DNA from: Flavobacteriaceae bacterium | GTDB taxonomy: Bacteria > Bacteroidota > Bacteroidia > Flavobacteriales > Flavobacteriaceae | Length of the DNA: 47,206 nt | Assembly (NCBI GenBank): GCA_029248185.1 | Contig: JAQWJV010000036.1 | Location: 1-47,206 of the forward strand | Direction of reading: 5' to 3' | Shown here: positions 27,032-35,940 of the stretch, piece by piece | Position numbering within the stretch: the first letter of the stretch is position 1 | Layout of the letters: the number at the start of each line of letters is the position of its first letter | The notes under the pieces: generated by a model | Seen by the model: the letters and a program-made list of their open reading frames with translations, nothing else | Told to the model about the DNA's origin: nothing | The model's database searches: none | Position numbers and translations under genes: made by a program

Positions 27032-28342
27032 ATGACAGATTGTATCACCGTAATTGATATCGGGAAGACCAACAAAAAAATACTGTTGTTTGACAATTTC
27101 TACAATGTTATTTACCGTAAATCCATTCGCTTTCAGGAGCTGGTCGATGACGACGGATTTCCTTGTGATGATATTGATGCCATTGAAAAGTGGATTTTTG
27201 ACGAAATAAAAAATGTCCAAGAACAAGGGATTTATAACATCAAAGCCATCAATTTTTCTACCCATGGTGCAACGCTTGTTTATTTAGATAAAGAGGGGAA
27301 TCGTTGTGCCCCGGTCTACAATTACTTGAAGTCGCTTGATAAGATTGATTTTGACCCTTTTTACAAGAATTATGGTGGTGTTGATGATTTTTCACGTAAT
27401 ACCGCTTCCCCCGCCTATGGGATGCTCAACAGTGGTATGCAGATATATTGGCTGAAGCATGTAAAACCCAAATATTGGGAAAAGGTAGCTACTATTTTAC
27501 ATTATCCTCAATATTTGAGTTACTTATTCACTCATAAAATTTCTGCGGACTATACTTCCATTGGTGCTCATACGGCCCTTTGGGATTTTGATCAAATGGA
27601 TTATCACCCTTGGATAAAAGACCAGCAAATCAAACTTCCAGCCCCAGAAGATGGATCAAAAGCCACTATGGCAAACTTTAATGGACAAGAGATTGCTTTT
27701 GGAGCAGGACTTCATGACAGTTCCTCCTCTATCGTTCCTCTTTTACGTAGAAGTGATAAAAAGTTTGTGCTGCTCTCTACAGGAACTTGGATCATATGCA
27801 TGAATCCTTTTAGTAAAGAAAAGCTTACTTTGGAGCAGCTCAACAAAAACTGTCTTTGTTTTATGACCCCAAACAAAGATCAGGTTAAATCCTCAATGCG
27901 TTTTTTAGGCCATGCACACGAGCTTTATACAGAAGCTTTGAGTGCTCATTTTTCAAAAGACTTAGACACACACACAAGTTTGGATACAGATTTGGACTTG
28001 ATCCAAAACTCCCTCAAAAACACTAAAAAAATATTGCTCCCTCCAATCGTGGATGGAGATTTCAAAGTGGATATAAAGGGATTGAGTATTTTTTCATCTT
28101 ATGAGGAGGCCTATTGTCAGCTCATGGCCGAGATCAGCATCAAAGTAGCTGATGGCATAAAACTAGTTTTAGACGATGACAATAACATAAAACATCTCTA
28201 TTTATCGGGGGGATTTAATAAGAATAAATGGTTTGTTTGTTTTATCGAATTATTAATGCCTAATTTCATACTCGAACTCTCTGATATTAAAAACGAAAGT
28301 GCTTTGGGCGCAGCACTAATGATGGACTCCTATTTCAATTAA
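27032..28342 (+). CDS. FGGY-family carbohydrate kinase (probable L-fuculose/L-rhamnulose kinase)
   Basis: A 436-residue protein, slightly short for the family (about 450-500). The first ATP-binding motif is TVIDIGKTNKKILLFD. FSTHGATLVYLDKEGN matches the second part of the N-terminal sugar-binding domain, and GAGLHDSSSSIVPLL and LLSTGTWIICMNPF lead into the C-terminal domain. LYLSGGFNKNKWF and ESALGAALMM are the adenosine and phosphate motifs. Kinases of this type phosphorylate C1 of ketoses in the cytoplasm. Between the isomerase/aldolase genes and the regulator it supplies the step from deoxyketose to deoxyketose-1-phosphate. It starts 26 bases after the bifunctional gene. Whether it prefers fuculose or rhamnulose cannot be told. 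Confidence 0.85.
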   Translation: MTDCITVIDIGKTNKKILLFDNFYNVIYRKSIRFQELVDDDGFPCDDIDAIEKWIFDEIKNVQEQGIYNIKAINFSTHGATLVYLDKEGNRCAPVYNYLKSLDKIDFDPFYKNYGGVDDFSRNTASPAYGMLNSGMQIYWLKHVKPKYWEKVATILHYPQYLSYLFTHKISADYTSIGAHTALWDFDQMDYHPWIKDQQIKLPAPEDGSKATMANFNGQEIAFGAGLHDSSSSIVPLLRRSDKKFVLLSTGTWIICMNPFSKEKLTLEQLNKNCLCFMTPNKDQVKSSMRFLGHAHELYTEALSAHFSKDLDTHTSLDTDLDLIQNSLKNTKKILLPPIVDGDFKVDIKGLSIFSSYEEAYCQLMAEISIKVADGIKLVLDDDNNIKHLYLSGGFNKNKWFVCFIELLMPNFILELSDIKNESALGAALMMDSYFN

Positions 28343-28389
28343 TTTTAAACTTATATGATGATTTTACAATGAGTTATTATATTAAAACA

Positions 28390-31300
28390 ATGAAATACGG
28401 TTATCCTCTAGTTTTATTTTTTTTAAGTTTTATTTTCTCTCTGTCGTCAATAGGACAAAATTTTCAAAAAATATCAAATAAGGAAGGATTCAACCAAAAC
28501 ACAGTCTTCGAAATTGTTCAGGACCATTACGGTTTTTTATGGTTTGCTACTCCCAATGGATTAATCAGTTTTGATGGTAATCAGTACACGACATACACCG
28601 GAGGGCCAAACCAACAAAACAGTATTTCTGATAATTATATATCTGCCCTTTTCGTAGATACAGAAGGATTAATTTGGATTGGAAATCGAACGGGATTAGA
28701 CGTATACGCGCCTTCCAGAGAGCGTTTTGTTAGAGCTCCCATTCCAGGTCAATCTAATGTAAACCATATTGCAGATGATCCATCCGGTAGGACTTGGGTT
28801 AGTTCTGAAAAGAGGATTTTCTTAATTGAAGCATCTGCAACGAAAAACCTTCAAATAAAAATTGCCAAAACTGTTTCATTGGAATTACCAAGTGAGACAA
28901 GATTGAGTGGTTTTCTTTTTACCAAAGAAAAATTATTATTGGCAACGAACAATGGCCTGTTTGAAGTTGATTATTCCGAGGCAGAAACAAAAATATTTAC
29001 CCAGAGTTTGAGGCGTATCCAATCGTTTAAAGATATGGACATCTTTACGATCAAAGAATTTGAAACTGGATATTGGATTGGCACTGACCATGGAATTTTC
29101 TTTGGACAAATACAACAAAACGATTTTCAGGTTATAAAACATTATAAAAAGGCTGATTTTGAAATTCAAGATCGATTTCCATTTGCGGTTTTTTCAATTT
29201 TTCTGGATAATTCCGGAAGTCAATGGTTTGGTACACAACATCATGGTCTTATCAAATATGATTTAAAAAATGATGTGTTTACAAAATTTCAATATGATCC
29301 AAAAAACTCCAACGGAATTAGTAGCACTTTCATCTATAGTGTTTTTCAAGACAACTTTGATGTAATTTGGTTGGGAACAGCACAGGGTGGTATTAATAAA
29401 TTGGATTTACATCAAAAACCATTTTTCAATTACCAAAGCAACCCTTTTATCAAAAATGCTCTATCGGGCAATTTAATTACTTCGATTTTGGAGGACTCGA
29501 ATGGCTATCTGTGGGTTTCAAATTATAACAATTCTCTGGATCGGAGTAAAACCAGAATCGATAAAAATAAACTCAATGAAATTGAATTCGAAAGTCTTAA
29601 AGATATATTACCTACAGATGAAGATGATGTAATTCGACAAATTTATGAAGACGATAGAGGAATTGTCTGGATAGGAACCGATAAGACAATACTTTACTAT
29701 AATCGTAAAAAGGATAGTTTCACTAAAGCAAATTTTTATAAAGACGGTAAAAGAATTGAATTAGGAAATTGTTACACCATTCAGCAAGTAGATGATAAGA
29801 GAATGTTTTTCGGCGGAAATCAAATGGTGTTGGTCTCTATTAATAGAGATGAAATCGATAAAGCAGAGAATAACTTCAAAGTGCTTTCTAATTTAAAATT
29901 AATTCAAGATCGTTTTTTTTGTTCGCTAAAACTCGAGGATAAGCTTTTGGTAGGATCTGAAAAAGGGCTGGTTTCGGTCAGTTTTGAAAATGACTTTCTT
30001 GAGGTAATCGATATAAAAACAGCCCAACCAGAGAAGAAAAATAAATTGGTTCATGATAATATTTTTTCACTACTCTCAGATCGAAGTGATACACTGTGGA
30101 TTGGCACCTTTGGCGGTGGGCTTCATAAAGCATTAATAAACAATAAAGGGGATGTTGAAATAATAGAATATTTCAATAAATCCAATCTCCTCCCTGATGA
30201 TGCTATTTATGGTATTCTGGAATCTGAAGATGAATTTTTGTGGATAACAACAGACATGGGTATTAGCAGACTCAATAAAAAATCTAATACTTCGAGCTCC
30301 TACGATGTAAGGGATGGGTTGCTTCAAAACAATTTCAGACAAAATGCCTATCATAAAGGAAAATCGGGAACCTTTTATGTAGGTGGACTTAATGGCTTGA
30401 CCATATTCGATCCAAAAAAATTAACGGATAATATTAATCCACCAAATACAATAGTCACCAAACTCTATCTGAATAACAAAGAAGTTTCTGCTGACAACAA
30501 CCAAAAAAAATCGGTACTGAAAAATTCCATACTAGATACCGATAGAATTGAAATAAGTGAAAATATACGGTCAATTGGTTTTTATGTGGTCGTTCAACAA
30601 AACTCCAATCCGTTTAAAAATAAATTTGCATATAAGCTAGAGGGATTAAATAGCGACTGGATTTATACGCAAATCGAATCTTCTTTGGTTAACTATACAA
30701 ACTTAAATCCAGGTCAATATTATTTTATTACAAAAGCTGAAAATTCTGACGGAGTATGGAGTGAAGAAAAGGTCAATTTAGAGATCATAGTAAACCCAGC
30801 TTGGTATAATACATGGTGGAGTTATTTATTAGTCATATCCTTAATTATTTCTTTTTTTGCTGGTGTCTCTGTTTATTTTATACAAATGGAGAAAATCAAA
30901 AACAATCTCAAATTTGAAACCCTTGACAAAGAGCGAATGAAGGAAATAAACCTAAATAAGCTGAAATTCTTTACCGATATTTCTCATGAATTTAGGACTC
31001 CCTTATCTCTTATCTCTGGCCCGATAGAAAAACTTCTGGAAGGATCAGAAAATTTAAAAAACTCCAAATATCTCCAGATCATAGAAAAAAATACCAAACG
31101 TCTTCTGTTTTTAGTGGATCAGTTGGTCAATTTTAGGGCGGCAGAACAAGGGGTTCTTCCTTCTGAAATGAGACGATTGAAAATTGTAGATTTCATTAGT
31201 AATGTTTTTGACGCTTTTGAAAATTATGCCGAACAGTTAGAGATCAATTTTTCCTATATTGTAAAAGAGGATGATGATGATGTCGTGATGGATGTAAATA

Positions 31301-32514
31301 AAACCGAACGGATTTTATTCAACTTTCTTTCCAATGCATTCAAGCATACTCCAAAATACGGTAGTGTAACTCTAAGTGCTGAAACCCTCAAGTATTCGGA
31401 AGGTAATCACATTCAGTTTAAGGTTGTAAACACTGGAGAAGGTATACAAGCAGACCAAATTGAAAGAATATTCCAGAGATTTTATCAAGTATCAAAAAAT
31501 AAAAATACCAATATTGTGGGAGGCTTGGGCTTGGCTTATTGTAAAACCCTCGCAGATCATTTAGGGGGAAAAATTGAAGTTGAAAGTGAACCAAAAAAAG
31601 AAACTGCATTTACAGTTACCATCCCCTACTCCATAGACGCCAACATGCCTCTTACCATTTTAGAATTGGAATCTAAGTCTTTTATAAAAGAATGGATTCC
31701 AATGATTGACGACCCAAATTACAATACTGATTTAATTGAGCAAACTGAAATTAAAGCCGATCGGCCAAAAATTTTGTTGGTTGAAGATGAAAAAGACATG
31801 CAAGATTTCATAAAGAAGTTCCTTTCAGAAAAGTATTTGATTGAAATCGCAAACTCAGGGACAGAGGCTTTCAACAAGGTAATCCATTTTCAACCAGAAC
31901 TTATTATATCAGACGTCATGATGAACGGAATGAATGGGTTTGAACTGTGTAAAAAACTCAAGTCCGATTTCAGAACCAATCATCTACCCATTATTTTCAT
32001 AACAGCCCTAACAGAGAATGATGATTTGATTAAGGGTCTAGAATTAGGAGCCGATGATTATATAGGTAAACCTTTTTCGCCTAAACACTTGGAGTTAAGG
32101 ATTGAAAAATTTCTAAAAAAAATTAAGCTAAGCCGAACTCATTACTCAAAATCAAGCCATCTACCTGAGGGTTCTAGTTTACTTACAAAACAGAATGAAA
32201 AACTCCTCAGATCAATTAACAAGGTAATTGAAGAAAATCTTTCTAATTCGAATTTTGGCGTTGAAAAATTATCAAGTGAAATGCAAATCAGTGCTTCCCA
32301 TTTTTATCGCAAATTAAAAGGAATAACCGGGCAGTCTCCCAATACCTATATTAGAAACTACAGGTTGAACAAGGCTATGGCGTTTTTTTATTCCAACGAA
32401 GTATCCAGTGTGAAAGAGGCTATGTATATGGTTGGTATAGAATCTAAGTCTTATTTCACCACGGCCTTCAAGAAATTATACGGTAAAAATCCTTCAGAAT
32501 TTATTCAGAGATAG
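28390..32514 (+). CDS. Hybrid two-component system sensor-regulator (HTCS)
   Basis: A 1374-residue protein from ATG 28390, chosen over 28369 because it gives a clean signal peptide (KYGYPLVLFFLSFIFSLSSIGQ). Order of parts: periplasmic two-component propeller repeats (about 30-680, with repeated blades such as DNYISALFVDTEGLIWIGNRTGL), a Y_Y_Y domain (about 720-800), and a membrane helix (WWSYLLVISLIISFFAGVSVYF). The kinase follows, with phospho-acceptor His866 in ISHEFRTP and ATP-binding NFLSNAFKH and GGLGLAY; then a receiver with Asp1175 in IISDVMM, and a C-terminal AraC-type DNA-binding domain. HTCS proteins sense a specific oligosaccharide in the periplasm and activate their own PUL. It lies 26-47 bases after the kinase gene and ahead of GH29, in the centre of the locus. 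Confidence 0.95.
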   Translation: MKYGYPLVLFFLSFIFSLSSIGQNFQKISNKEGFNQNTVFEIVQDHYGFLWFATPNGLISFDGNQYTTYTGGPNQQNSISDNYISALFVDTEGLIWIGNRTGLDVYAPSRERFVRAPIPGQSNVNHIADDPSGRTWVSSEKRIFLIEASATKNLQIKIAKTVSLELPSETRLSGFLFTKEKLLLATNNGLFEVDYSEAETKIFTQSLRRIQSFKDMDIFTIKEFETGYWIGTDHGIFFGQIQQNDFQVIKHYKKADFEIQDRFPFAVFSIFLDNSGSQWFGTQHHGLIKYDLKNDVFTKFQYDPKNSNGISSTFIYSVFQDNFDVIWLGTAQGGINKLDLHQKPFFNYQSNPFIKNALSGNLITSILEDSNGYLWVSNYNNSLDRSKTRIDKNKLNEIEFESLKDILPTDEDDVIRQIYEDDRGIVWIGTDKTILYYNRKKDSFTKANFYKDGKRIELGNCYTIQQVDDKRMFFGGNQMVLVSINRDEIDKAENNFKVLSNLKLIQDRFFCSLKLEDKLLVGSEKGLVSVSFENDFLEVIDIKTAQPEKKNKLVHDNIFSLLSDRSDTLWIGTFGGGLHKALINNKGDVEIIEYFNKSNLLPDDAIYGILESEDEFLWITTDMGISRLNKKSNTSSSYDVRDGLLQNNFRQNAYHKGKSGTFYVGGLNGLTIFDPKKLTDNINPPNTIVTKLYLNNKEVSADNNQKKSVLKNSILDTDRIEISENIRSIGFYVVVQQNSNPFKNKFAYKLEGLNSDWIYTQIESSLVNYTNLNPGQYYFITKAENSDGVWSEEKVNLEIIVNPAWYNTWWSYLLVISLIISFFAGVSVYFIQMEKIKNNLKFETLDKERMKEINLNKLKFFTDISHEFRTPLSLISGPIEKLLEGSENLKNSKYLQIIEKNTKRLLFLVDQLVNFRAAEQGVLPSEMRRLKIVDFISNVFDAFENYAEQLEINFSYIVKEDDDDVVMDVNKTERILFNFLSNAFKHTPKYGSVTLSAETLKYSEGNHIQFKVVNTGEGIQADQIERIFQRFYQVSKNKNTNIVGGLGLAYCKTLADHLGGKIEVESEPKKETAFTVTIPYSIDANMPLTILELESKSFIKEWIPMIDDPNYNTDLIEQTEIKADRPKILLVEDEKDMQDFIKKFLSEKYLIEIANSGTEAFNKVIHFQPELIISDVMMNGMNGFELCKKLKSDFRTNHLPIIFITALTENDDLIKGLELGADDYIGKPFSPKHLELRIEKFLKKIKLSRTHYSKSSHLPEGSSLLTKQNEKLLRSINKVIEENLSNSNFGVEKLSSEMQISASHFYRKLKGITGQSPNTYIRNYRLNKAMAFFYSNEVSSVKEAMYMVGIESKSYFTTAFKKLYGKNPSEFIQR

Positions 32515-32593
32515 TCATTTTTGGATACAAAATGATTGATTAGAGAAATTGGCATTAAAAGCTAAATCCTATAATTGTGACAAATTTTTAACA

Positions 32594-34399
32594 ATGAAAT
32601 TTCTCTCTTACTGTATAATTTTATCTTCAGTTCTTTGCTTTGGCCAAAAGCAAAACTCAAAAAGCGCTCAAAGCGTAAAAAAGGAAACTCTTGAAATGGA
32701 TAATATGTGGGGGAAGCAAATTGTCCTTGACCAAGGTTTACTTGAGGAGAGATCCCAACTTTTTAAGAACAGTAAATTTGCTATGTTTATCCATTGGGGA
32801 CTTTACTCAAACCTAGGGGGTGTATGGAAGGACAAAACTTATTACGGAATAGGGGAATGGATAATGAATCCCAGACTTGGCAATATTCCTGCTGACGAAT
32901 ATATGGAAAAAGCAATCGAATTCAATCCCACAAAATTCGATGCTAAAGCCGTGGCTAAGTTAGCAAAGGATGCCGGGATGAAATACATTATCATAACCAG
33001 TAAGCATCATGAAGGTTTTGCCATGTTTGACTCAAAAGCCAGTGCTTTCAATATTGTAGATGCCACCCCATTTAAAAGAGATCCAATGAAGGAATTATCA
33101 CAAGCTTGTAAGGAAATTGGCTTGGGCTTTGGTTTTTATTACTCACACAATCAAGATTGGACATCACCGGGAGCTACAGGAGGACCCATGCTCGACGAAA
33201 ACAATAAAAAGGCGAGTTTTGAAAATTATTTTTATAATAAATGCCTCCCGCAGGTAAAAGAGATTTGCTCAAATTATGGGAATCTTGATTTCGTATGGTT
33301 TGACACTCCCGGAAACATGGAGGGCAAATTTATCATGGAACTTGTTAAAACCGTGAGAGAGTTACAACCAAAAGCCATGTTATGTAGCAGGGTCGGTTTT
33401 GGATTGGGTGATTATATATCACAAGGAGATATGGAGGTTCCACTCTCCAACATTGATGGCTTGTGGGAGACCTGTGATACCAACAACGACTCGTGGTCAT
33501 ATGCTTGGTACGACGAAAATTTCAAAAGTTCAAAAGAAATCCTTCAAAGATTAGTTTCAACTGTTGCTCGTGGAGGTAGTTATTTGTTCAATATTGGATT
33601 AAAAGGAACAGGAGAAATACCTGAGCTTGGACAGCTATTTTTAGAAAAAACAGGCAAATGGATTAAGAAATATCCTTTTGTCATCTATGGAGCAGGCAGG
33701 TCTCCATGGGGTAAAGCCCTTCCTTGGGGTGACGTAACTACACAGAAGGATAAATTATATTTAAATATTTATGATTGGCCTAAGGATGGGAAGATTTATC
33801 TGCCAGGTTTCGATGGTAAAATTGTTTCAGTAAAATTATTGAAAGAAAATAAATCTGTAGATGTTCCTCATGTAAAAGAAAAAGATTGGACCGTTTTTTC
33901 CTTGCCGGGAACCCAATCTGACTATCCCATTTCAGTGGTTGAAGTAGCTCTAGCCAGCGATCAGTTCACTGTGGATAAAACTATTGGAATTATTCCCAAT
34001 CATGAAAATTTACTCCATGTTGAGCATTCCGAAGAATCTAATGTTGAGAAGAAAGAAATCAAATGGATGGAAAAGTTTGGTGAATGGAAACACGTAAACC
34101 AAGCGAGCAATTGGGAACCAGATGGAAAAGTAAGTTGGGAAATTAACGTCAAAAAGCCAGGATTTTACCACCTCGGGCTATCTTTTAAAGGAAATGGTAG
34201 ATTGGTTTGGCGCGTCCAAACTAAAGAAGGAAAGTTAGTTCAGAATCAGCATGAAGCTACCAATAAATATGCGCTATATGATTTGGGATTGATCGAATTT
34301 AAAAAACCCGGCATGAACACTATATCCGTTTCGCTGATTGAAGGGGACACTAAATCTGCAAGTCTTAAAGCGATTGAATTAACATCAATTGAGTTCTAG
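32594..34399 (+). CDS. GH29 alpha-L-fucosidase, secreted
   Basis: A 601-residue protein from ATG 32594, which yields a signal peptide (KFLSYCIILSSVLCFGQ); the upstream TTG at 32549 does not. GH29 landmarks are AMFIHWGLYSNLGGVW, the substrate-binding TSKHHEGFAMFDSKAS, GLGFGFYYSHNQDW, and the nucleophile Asp237 in GNLDFVWFDTPG. The catalytic domain (about 30-380) is followed by two beta-rich regions, the last (about 490-600) resembling a carbohydrate-binding sandwich. It hydrolyses terminal alpha-L-fucose outside the cytoplasm. The gene lies directly behind the HTCS gene and close to the fucose catabolic operon, and is the strongest enzymatic evidence that fucose is a component of the target glycan. 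Confidence 0.93.
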   Translation: MKFLSYCIILSSVLCFGQKQNSKSAQSVKKETLEMDNMWGKQIVLDQGLLEERSQLFKNSKFAMFIHWGLYSNLGGVWKDKTYYGIGEWIMNPRLGNIPADEYMEKAIEFNPTKFDAKAVAKLAKDAGMKYIIITSKHHEGFAMFDSKASAFNIVDATPFKRDPMKELSQACKEIGLGFGFYYSHNQDWTSPGATGGPMLDENNKKASFENYFYNKCLPQVKEICSNYGNLDFVWFDTPGNMEGKFIMELVKTVRELQPKAMLCSRVGFGLGDYISQGDMEVPLSNIDGLWETCDTNNDSWSYAWYDENFKSSKEILQRLVSTVARGGSYLFNIGLKGTGEIPELGQLFLEKTGKWIKKYPFVIYGAGRSPWGKALPWGDVTTQKDKLYLNIYDWPKDGKIYLPGFDGKIVSVKLLKENKSVDVPHVKEKDWTVFSLPGTQSDYPISVVEVALASDQFTVDKTIGIIPNHENLLHVEHSEESNVEKKEIKWMEKFGEWKHVNQASNWEPDGKVSWEINVKKPGFYHLGLSFKGNGRLVWRVQTKEGKLVQNQHEATNKYALYDLGLIEFKKPGMNTISVSLIEGDTKSASLKAIELTSIEF

Positions 34400-34468
34400 T
34401 CTATGTTTATCTAAAACGATTCATAGGAATCATATAACCTGAAAAAGGTAATTTAACCTTCAAATGAA

Positions 34469-35503
34469 ATGAAAAGAAAATACAGTTTAACATTGATTGT
34501 TTTTATTATTTCCATTTTATTCATTCAGGCTCAAAATACAATCGTACCCAATTGGAAAATCAATCCAGAAAAGGAGTTAAATCCCAATACATCTTGGTTG
34601 AGAGAAGCCAAATGGGGACTTTTTGCGCATTACATGGCTCACAGACCAAGTGCTCCAATTCCAGAGGACATGACTCCTGCCAAATGGAATGAAAAGGTAA
34701 ATTCATTTGAAATTAAATCTTTTGCAAATCAATTGACCGATCTAAGTGTGCCCTATTTTTTCATTACGATAGGACAGGGAGGAGGCTATTATTGTTCCCC
34801 TAATAAAACTTATGAAAAACACTTTGGTCCATCTGAAGGTAAATTGTCTAAGAGGGATCTTATAGCAAATCTTGGAACCGAATTGAAATCAAGGGGTATT
34901 CGCTTATGTGTTTATTTACCTGCACTTGGTCGCAGAGATGGTAAAGAGATTCAACAAAAATATCGGGAAGTGATTAAAGAATGGTCAATGCGTTGGGGAG
35001 ATTTGATCTCTGCTTGGTGGATCGATGGCGCTGTCTATGACTCACCAGACGTTTTCAAGGCATATACAGAGGCCTTTAAAAGTGGAAATCCAAATGCGAT
35101 TGTTGCTTATAATGTTGGACCTGTTGGGATGAATCGGAAGCAATTGGTTCCTGTAACCGAATATGAAGATTATATGGCGGGAGAGTGTGATTATGTTCTC
35201 CCAACCAGTGCAAATATTCCACGGGACCTCGGCGTGCATTTTACTGTAAGCGGAGATGGGAAATATTACATTGGACCCAATATTTCCGGTAATCAGTTGC
35301 ATTTCCTAAACTTCCTCGGCGAGTGGTGGGGGACGGGAAATCCAAGATTTCCAAATGAATTGGTATCTGCTTGGACTCAACATGTTATCGATAACAAGGG
35401 TGCTGTCTCATGGGATTTACCTCTTCAAGATAACGGCATAATTCCTGAGAATTACTTCAACCAAGTAAAGGAACTTAGTAAAAGAATTAATGGTTCAAAA
35501 TAA
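34469..35503 (+). CDS. Short GH29-like secreted protein (putative alpha-L-fucosidase-related)
   Basis: A 344-residue protein with a signal peptide (LTLIVFIISILFIQAQ). It consists of one TIM-barrel-like domain only. WLREAKWGLFAHYMAH corresponds to the start of a GH29 barrel (AMFIHWG), YFFITIGQGGGYYCSPN to the KHHEGF strand, and DLISAWWIDGAVYDSP to the nucleophile strand (FVWFDTP) with Asp in the right place. The general match places it in GH29 or a close relative of clan GH-R. It lacks the HHEGF histidines, and the C-terminal beta domains of its neighbour are missing, so specificity may differ or activity may be lost. It starts 69 bases after the GH29 gene. The family call is moderately sure; function is open. 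Confidence 0.6.
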   Translation: MKRKYSLTLIVFIISILFIQAQNTIVPNWKINPEKELNPNTSWLREAKWGLFAHYMAHRPSAPIPEDMTPAKWNEKVNSFEIKSFANQLTDLSVPYFFITIGQGGGYYCSPNKTYEKHFGPSEGKLSKRDLIANLGTELKSRGIRLCVYLPALGRRDGKEIQQKYREVIKEWSMRWGDLISAWWIDGAVYDSPDVFKAYTEAFKSGNPNAIVAYNVGPVGMNRKQLVPVTEYEDYMAGECDYVLPTSANIPRDLGVHFTVSGDGKYYIGPNISGNQLHFLNFLGEWWGTGNPRFPNELVSAWTQHVIDNKGAVSWDLPLQDNGIIPENYFNQVKELSKRINGSK

Positions 35504-35538
35504 GTTGACATTCTATTCAAATCATCTATTTTAGTTTT

Positions 35539-35604
35539 ATGAAAGAAACTAATTTACAACCAAATAAGAATGAAGAATTAGGTTTTAAGGCCATCTTGAC
35601 TTAA
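35539..35604 (+). pseudogene. Possible gene-start remnant in the 35.50-35.94 kb gap
   Basis: The 437-base gap between the GH29-like and sulfatase genes has no intact gene. ATG 35539 opens 21 codons (KETNLQPNKNEELGFKAILT) to TAA 35602. The same frame then reads WGLLPFLNF before TGA, which looks like the first membrane helix of a lost transporter-type gene. The assignment is weak. The rest of the gap holds the hairpin at 35715-35735 and a weak one near 35894. Confidence 0.25.
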
Positions 35605-35714
35605 TGGGGTCTGCTTCCATTTCTTAACTTTTGACAGTTCGTATCCCTAAAGGTCAAGCATGAGTGTCATCACTTGTAAACAGAGCCTTTATTACTAACC
35701 AATGACATCAACTC

Positions 35715-35735
35715 TATAGCCCAATATGGGCTATA
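35715..35735. terminator. Perfect 9-bp hairpin in the gap before the second sulfatase
   Basis: TATAGCCCA, ATA, TGGGCTATA form a perfect stem with a three-base loop, followed by an A-rich then GTGGGGTTTTTAAA stretch. It may terminate the upstream transcript or be a protein-binding palindrome. No T-run follows directly on the plus strand. Confidence 0.4.
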
Positions 35736-35940
35736 AAAATAAAAAAGTGGGGTTTTTAAAGCGAGGGTAATCTTTCATAGGGAAGAATAGAGTATAGGAG
35801 AAGCTAATAATTGTAAATAACAATACTTCTCAATCCCAATTTGAATCTCCATTCAATAGGAGGCCATTGATATTTTAGTGGTGGAAGGCCTATAGTGGTT
35901 AGCCACTCTACAAGAAAAAAATATAATGTATTGAAAAATC

